From the NCBI GenBank assembly GCA_013695785.1, contig JACCZT010000095.1, positions 1 through 36,479 on the forward strand: 36,479 bases of DNA, read 5' to 3'. The position numbers and the translations under genes are program-made. Source of the DNA: Nocardioidaceae bacterium (lineage in GTDB: Bacteria > Actinomycetota > Actinomycetes > Propionibacteriales > Nocardioidaceae). Below the pieces are notes generated by a model. That model saw only the letters and a list, made by a program, of their open reading frames with translations. It made no database searches and had not been told where the DNA came from. Positions 33,468-36,479 of this stretch are shown piece after piece. Numbering within the stretch: the stretch's first letter is position 1; the number at the start of each line of letters is the position of its first letter.

Positions 33468-34289
33468 TCAGCCGACGCCCTTCTCGGGCGCGGGCGGCCC
33501 TGCATCGACCTCGTCGTCCTCCCGGACCTCTTCGGCCTCTGGGACCTCCTCGGCCTGCGGGACCTCCTCGGCCTCTGGGACCTCCTCGGCCTCCGGCAGC
33601 TCGTCGGCCTCCGGCAGCTCGTCGGCCTCCGGCACAGCTTTGGGAGCCAGCGCGATGTGGTACTCGGCGAGGACGCTCGCCGGGACTGCGCCCTCCCGGG
33701 CGATCCGCGGCGTGCGCCCGGTGACGTCGACGATGGTCGACGGCACAGCGCCGGCGGCCGGACCACCGTCGAGGTAGACCGCTACGGCGTCGCCGAGCAT
33801 CAGCTCGGCTGCCTCGATGTCCTCGGCGGCGGGCTCGCCGCTGGTGTTGGCGCTGCTGACCGCGAGCGGTCCGGTCTGCTTGAGCAGCGCCAACGCGTAC
33901 GGGTTGTCGGGCATGCGCACGGCAACGGTCTCGCGGGTGTCCCCGAGGTCCCACGACAATGACGGCTGCTGATGGCAGATGACGGTCAGTGGTCCGGGCC
34001 AGAGCTCGGAGATCATGTCGCGCAGGTAGGACGGGATGTCAGTTGCTAGGGCGTCCAGCGTCGTCGGGGAGGCCACCAGGACTGGCGGCGGCATGTCCCT
34101 GTCTCGGCCCTTCGCTTCCAGCAGCCGTCGCACGGCGGCCGGCTCGAACGCGTCGGCGGCGAGACCGTACACGGTGTCGGTGGGAAGGACGACGAGCTCG
34201 CCGGCCGCGAGCGCGCTCTTGGCCGCAGCGAGGCCTTCGTCGAGGGTCGCATCGTCTATGCAGGAGAACCGTGAGCTCACGGGTGCCAT
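33468..34289 (-). CDS. tsaC: Threonylcarbamoyl-AMP synthase (Sua5/YrdC/YwlC)
   Basis: This 273-residue protein makes threonylcarbamoyl-AMP from threonine, bicarbonate and ATP for the t6A37 modification of tRNAs that read ANN codons. It shows LVVLPTDTVYGLAADAF, LLEAKGRDRDMPPPVLV (KGR motif), ELWPGPLTVI, VAVRMPDNPYAL and AVSSANTSGEPA. The YrdC domain ends near 210. The tail (220-255) is six acidic hexapeptides PEADEL/PEAEEV, not part of the classical Sua5 C-terminal domain. ATG 34289 is preferred because the domain begins there; the 51-codon upstream extension is low-quality. A ribosome site is not obvious. About 240 bases separate it from prmC. Confidence 0.9.
   Translation of the reverse strand: MAPVSSRFSCIDDATLDEGLAAAKSALAAGELVVLPTDTVYGLAADAFEPAAVRRLLEAKGRDRDMPPPVLVASPTTLDALATDIPSYLRDMISELWPGPLTVICHQQPSLSWDLGDTRETVAVRMPDNPYALALLKQTGPLAVSSANTSGEPAAEDIEAAELMLGDAVAVYLDGGPAAGAVPSTIVDVTGRTPRIAREGAVPASVLAEYHIALAPKAVPEADELPEADELPEAEEVPEAEEVPQAEEVPEAEEVREDDEVDAGPPAPEKGVG
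33525..33632 (-). repeat. Six 18-bp tandem repeats in the Sua5 tail
   Basis: The units encode PEADEL, PEADEL, PEAEEV, PEAEEV, PQAEEV, PEAEEV. At DNA level the plus strand shows repeated TCGGCCTCTGGGACCTCC-like 18-mers, some nearly identical. Such repeats can change copy number by slippage without shifting frame. Confidence 0.85.
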
Positions 34290-34353
34290 CGTGCCATCTG
34301 CCTGCACGCGAGCCGACTTCGGCGTCACGACCCGTTGTTCAGTGGTACGCGCC

Positions 34354-34426
34354 TGCCGTGTGACAAGCGAAGCGGGCGGGCGGTGCGTGGATCCGCCGTC
34401 CCGTCTCGCTGTCACTTCGCACGGCA
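34354..34426. other. Long imperfect hairpin upstream of the Sua5 gene
   Basis: Arms pair in blocks: TGCCGTG (34354-34360) with CACGGCA (34420-34426), TGACA with TGTCA, GCGA with TCGC, CGGG with CCCG, and GGCGG (34379-34383) with CCGCC (34393-34397). These leave a 9-base loop and small bulges. It could be a leader structure of the Sua5 mRNA or a terminator for prfA-prmC; no T run follows on either strand. Confidence 0.45.
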
Positions 34427-34467
34427 AAGCATCGCTAAGCACGGTATATATCCCGCGGTAGGCGAGG

Positions 34468-34491
34468 GTTTACCACGCTAACGTGGTAAAC
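34468..34491. promoter_or_regulatory. Perfect 24-bp inverted repeat between prmC and Sua5
   Basis: GTTTACCACG (34468-34477) and CGTGGTAAAC (34482-34491) are perfect 10-base arms around CTAA. The arms are AT-richer than the surroundings. On the minus strand a TATATA box (34445-34450) lies 17 bases beyond GTAAAC, so the repeat would cover the -35 region of a Sua5 promoter. A TetR- or GntR-type operator is plausible. It also lies about 37 bases after the prmC stop, so a terminator role cannot be excluded. The rest of 34290-34528 shows only this and the hairpin at 34354. Confidence 0.5.
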
Positions 34492-34528
34492 GTGTTGCTC
34501 GCGGGACGGGTTGGCGACCGACTTGCGG

Positions 34529-35377
34529 CTATGCCCCGCGGCGCACCGCGGCGACGAAGCGGGGCCGGTCGGCGAGGTCCCGGTGATCGCGTACGTCCGT
34601 CCAGCCGCCGGTGGCAGCGAACACCTTCGGCGCCGCCTCCCTCTGTGCGTCGGCGTGCTCGCATCCGACCGCACCGCCGGGCTTGAGCAGCCGTCGCGCG
34701 ACCTGCTCCACGACCCTTATGGTGTCCAGCCCGTCCTCACCCGACCACAGCGCGAGCGCCGGGTCCCAGTCGCGAACCTCCTGCTCGACGCCTTCCCACG
34801 CCGAGAGCGGGATGTACGGCGGGTTGGCGAGCACCAGGTCGACCGATGCGTCGAGCTCGGGGAACGCGTGCATGGCATCGCCGAGTCGCAGGTCAACATC
34901 GAAGGCGGCGAGGTTGCGTTCGGCGTACGCGTAGGCGCCCTCGTCCAGCTCGACCGCGTGCACGCGTGCTCCAGGCACCTGGTGCGCGATCCAGGCCGCG
35001 ATCGCACCGGAGCCGGTGCACAGGTCGACGACGACGGGCGCGGGGAGCGCCGCCCGCGAGACGGTGGCGACGCCCCACTCGGCGAGCTGCTCGGTCTCTG
35101 GACGCGGGACGAACACCCCTGTCCCCACGACCAGCTCCAAGTCGCCGAAGGGTGCCGTGCCGGTGAGGTGTTGTACCGGTTCACGCCCCGCGCGGCGCTC
35201 GAGAAGCGCATCGAACGCAGCCGCTGCCGGCTCCTCGACCTCGTCGAGGAGCATCAGCGCGGTTCGCGTACGCCCGGTCACGTGGGCCAGCAACCACTCG
35301 GCGTCGGCGCGTGCGGAGGCGACTCCGGCGAGCTCGAGGCGAGCGGTGGCATCGGCCAGCAGCCGGCGGGTGTTCAC
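34529..35377 (-). CDS. prmC: Release-factor glutamine methyltransferase PrmC (HemK)
   Basis: This 282-residue protein has an N-terminal helical domain (about 1-75), a linker with [15 protein letters not shown], an S-adenosylmethionine site [15 protein letters not shown] (116-130) and the catalytic [10 protein letters not shown] with NPPY at 185-188. It methylates the glutamine of the GGQ motif in release factors, including the RF1 encoded just upstream. GTG 35377 overlaps the prfA stop by GTGA, so the enzyme is translated right after its substrate. This pairing is conserved widely. Confidence 0.96.
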   Translation of the reverse strand: MNTRRLLADATARLELAGVASARADAEWLLAHVTGRTRTALMLLDEVEEPAAAAFDALLERRAGREPVQHLTGTAPFGDLELVVGTGVFVPRPETEQLAEWGVATVSRAALPAPVVVDLCTGSGAIAAWIAHQVPGARVHAVELDEGAYAYAERNLAAFDVDLRLGDAMHAFPELDASVDLVLANPPYIPLSAWEGVEQEVRDWDPALALWSGEDGLDTIRVVEQVARRLLKPGGAVGCEHADAQREAAPKVFAATGGWTDVRDHRDLADRPRFVAAVRRGA

Positions 35378-36450
35378 CCGGCTTCGACCGCGTCCAGCCG
35401 CGCCTGCAGGTCGGCGTCGACACACGCGGCGATCACGTCGTCCAGAGCGCCGTTCATCACCGCGTCGAGGTTGTAGGCCTTGTAGCCGACCCGGTGGTCG
35501 GAGATGCGGTTCTCGGGGAAGTTGTAGGTGCGGATGCGCTCTGACCGGTCGACGGTACGCACCTGCGAGCGACGTGCGTCAGAAGCCTCGGCGTCAGCGC
35601 TCTCCTGCGCGGCGGTGAGCAATCGCGAACGCAGGATCCGCAGCGCCTGCTCCTTGTTCTGCAGCTGGCTCTTCTCGTTCTGGCAGCTGACCACGATCCC
35701 ACTCGGGAGGTGGGTGATCCGCACCGCAGAGTCCGTCGTGTTGACGCTCTGACCACCGGGCCCTGAGGAGCGGAAGACGTCGATCCGAAGGTCGTTGTCA
35801 TGGACCGTGACGTCGATCGCCTCGGCCTCGGGCATCACCAGGACCCCGGCGGCAGAGGTGTGGATGCGCCCCTGGGACTCGGTCACCGGCACCCGCTGCA
35901 CGCGGTGGACACCACCCTCGAACCGCAGCAACGCGTACGGCGCCTCGCCCGGCTCGGGCGTGCCCTTGGCCTTGACCGCAAGGGTGACCGACTTGTAGCC
36001 GCCGAGACCGGACTCCGTCGCGTCGAGCAGCTCGGTACGCCAGCCGCGCCGCTCGGCGTACCGCAGGTACATCCGCAGCAGGTCACCGGCGAACAGGGCC
36101 GACTCCTCACCGCCCTCGCCGGCCTTGATCTCGAACAACGCGTCCTTGGAGTCGGCCGCGTCGCGGGGCACGAGCAGACGTTGCAGGCGCTCGGCGAGCT
36201 CGTCCCAGCGCTGCGCGAGGGAAGCTGCCTCGTCGGCGAACGTATCGGCGTCGTCGACGAGCTCGCGTGCCGCGGCCAGGTCTCCGCCGACCTGCTGCCA
36301 GTCCCGGTACGTACGCACGATGGCTCCGACCTCGGCGTAGCGCTGCCCGAGCCGCTTGGCGATGGCAGGGTCGGCGTGCACCGCAGGGTCGGCCATCTGT
36401 CGCTCGAGGTCGGCGTGCTCGGCGACGAGTGTCTCGACTGCCTCGAACAT
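35374..36450 (-). CDS. prfA: Peptide chain release factor 1
   Basis: In this 358-residue protein, the N-terminal helical domain (1-100) is followed by [20 protein letters not shown]. The codon-recognition motif PVT (188-190, RVPVTESQG) is the RF1 type reading UAA and UAG. The peptidyl-tRNA hydrolysis motif GGQ is at 232-234 ([16 protein letters not shown]). ATG 36450 has an excellent AAGGAGAA ribosome site (36455-36462 on the minus strand). It leads the prfA-prmC pair. The last 29 bases of the window upstream of it show nothing beyond this site. Confidence 0.98.
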   Translation of the reverse strand: MFEAVETLVAEHADLERQMADPAVHADPAIAKRLGQRYAEVGAIVRTYRDWQQVGGDLAAARELVDDADTFADEAASLAQRWDELAERLQRLLVPRDAADSKDALFEIKAGEGGEESALFAGDLLRMYLRYAERRGWRTELLDATESGLGGYKSVTLAVKAKGTPEPGEAPYALLRFEGGVHRVQRVPVTESQGRIHTSAAGVLVMPEAEAIDVTVHDNDLRIDVFRSSGPGGQSVNTTDSAVRITHLPSGIVVSCQNEKSQLQNKEQALRILRSRLLTAAQESADAEASDARRSQVRTVDRSERIRTYNFPENRISDHRVGYKAYNLDAVMNGALDDVIAACVDADLQARLDAVEAG

Positions 36451-36479
36451 GCCGTTCTCCTTGTGGCGTGACCGGTGGT

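Overview
The window is very GC-rich and strongly actinobacterial. It carries the conserved chromosomal block prfA-prmC-Sua5-WecA-like-atp operon, the mismatch endonuclease NucS, a FilP/DivIVA-type coiled-coil protein, and a crotonyl-CoA carboxylase/reductase with an ethylmalonyl-CoA mutase. From memory, the order resembles the Streptomyces coelicolor region from prfA through atp, nucS and filP to the methylmalonyl-CoA epimerase, thiolase, MeaB and IcmA genes. Gene lengths and repeats do not look specifically streptomycete. A Nocardioidaceae or other Propionibacteriales member is my guess, not something the sequence proves. No rRNA, tRNA, CRISPR array, transposase or prophage gene was seen.

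Layout. Positions 1-984 hold a decayed CocE/X-Pro-dipeptidyl-peptidase-like gene. Positions 1001-4291 (minus) form an apparent operon icmA (isobutyryl-CoA mutase large subunit), a thioredoxin-fold/TPR protein, and a peptidase E-like protein. Positions 4524-5120 encode a small secreted P-domain protein with a strong terminator. Positions 5313-8824 (minus) hold thiolase, meaB, a tiny membrane protein, a PH-domain membrane protein and a MarR regulator. Positions 8949-9879 (plus) encode a YjbR-type protein and methylmalonyl/ethylmalonyl-CoA epimerase. Positions 9902-12179 (minus) are pxpABC (5-oxoprolinase). Ccr lies at 12310-13647 and the FilP-like cytoskeletal protein at 13760-15172. An alpha/beta hydrolase, a zinc-ribbon protein and a tandem-duplicated 3-hydroxybutyryl-CoA dehydrogenase occupy 15179-18204 (minus). 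A lipoprotein, NucS and a PNPOx-like protein follow (18282-20001, plus). Then a D-amino-acid-oxidase-like protein, ethylmalonyl-CoA mutase (meaA), cobalamin adenosyltransferase and a small membrane protein (20020-23986, minus). The remainder (24040-36450, minus) is the complete F1Fo ATP synthase operon plus WecA-like, Sua5, PrmC and RF1 genes.

How the genes fit together. Thiolase, 3-hydroxybutyryl-CoA dehydrogenase, Ccr, epimerase and ethylmalonyl-CoA mutase make up most of the first half of the ethylmalonyl-CoA pathway (acetyl-CoA to methylsuccinyl-CoA); only a crotonase is missing from this half. MeaB and the PduO-type adenosyltransferase protect and supply the adenosylcobalamin that both mutases need. 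IcmA links valine-derived isobutyryl-CoA to butyryl-CoA and so to the same C4 pool. The second-half enzymes (methylsuccinyl-CoA dehydrogenase, mesaconyl-CoA hydratase, malyl-CoA lyase) and the small B12-binding Icm subunit are not in the window.

Unexplained structure. Perfect CRP-like palindromes (CGTGA-N6-TCACG) lie in front of the dehydrogenase and meaA genes, with weaker versions before the atp operon and beside icmA. Two families of short intergenic repeats occur in two copies each. A 24-bp perfect inverted repeat and a long imperfect hairpin lie upstream of the Sua5 gene.
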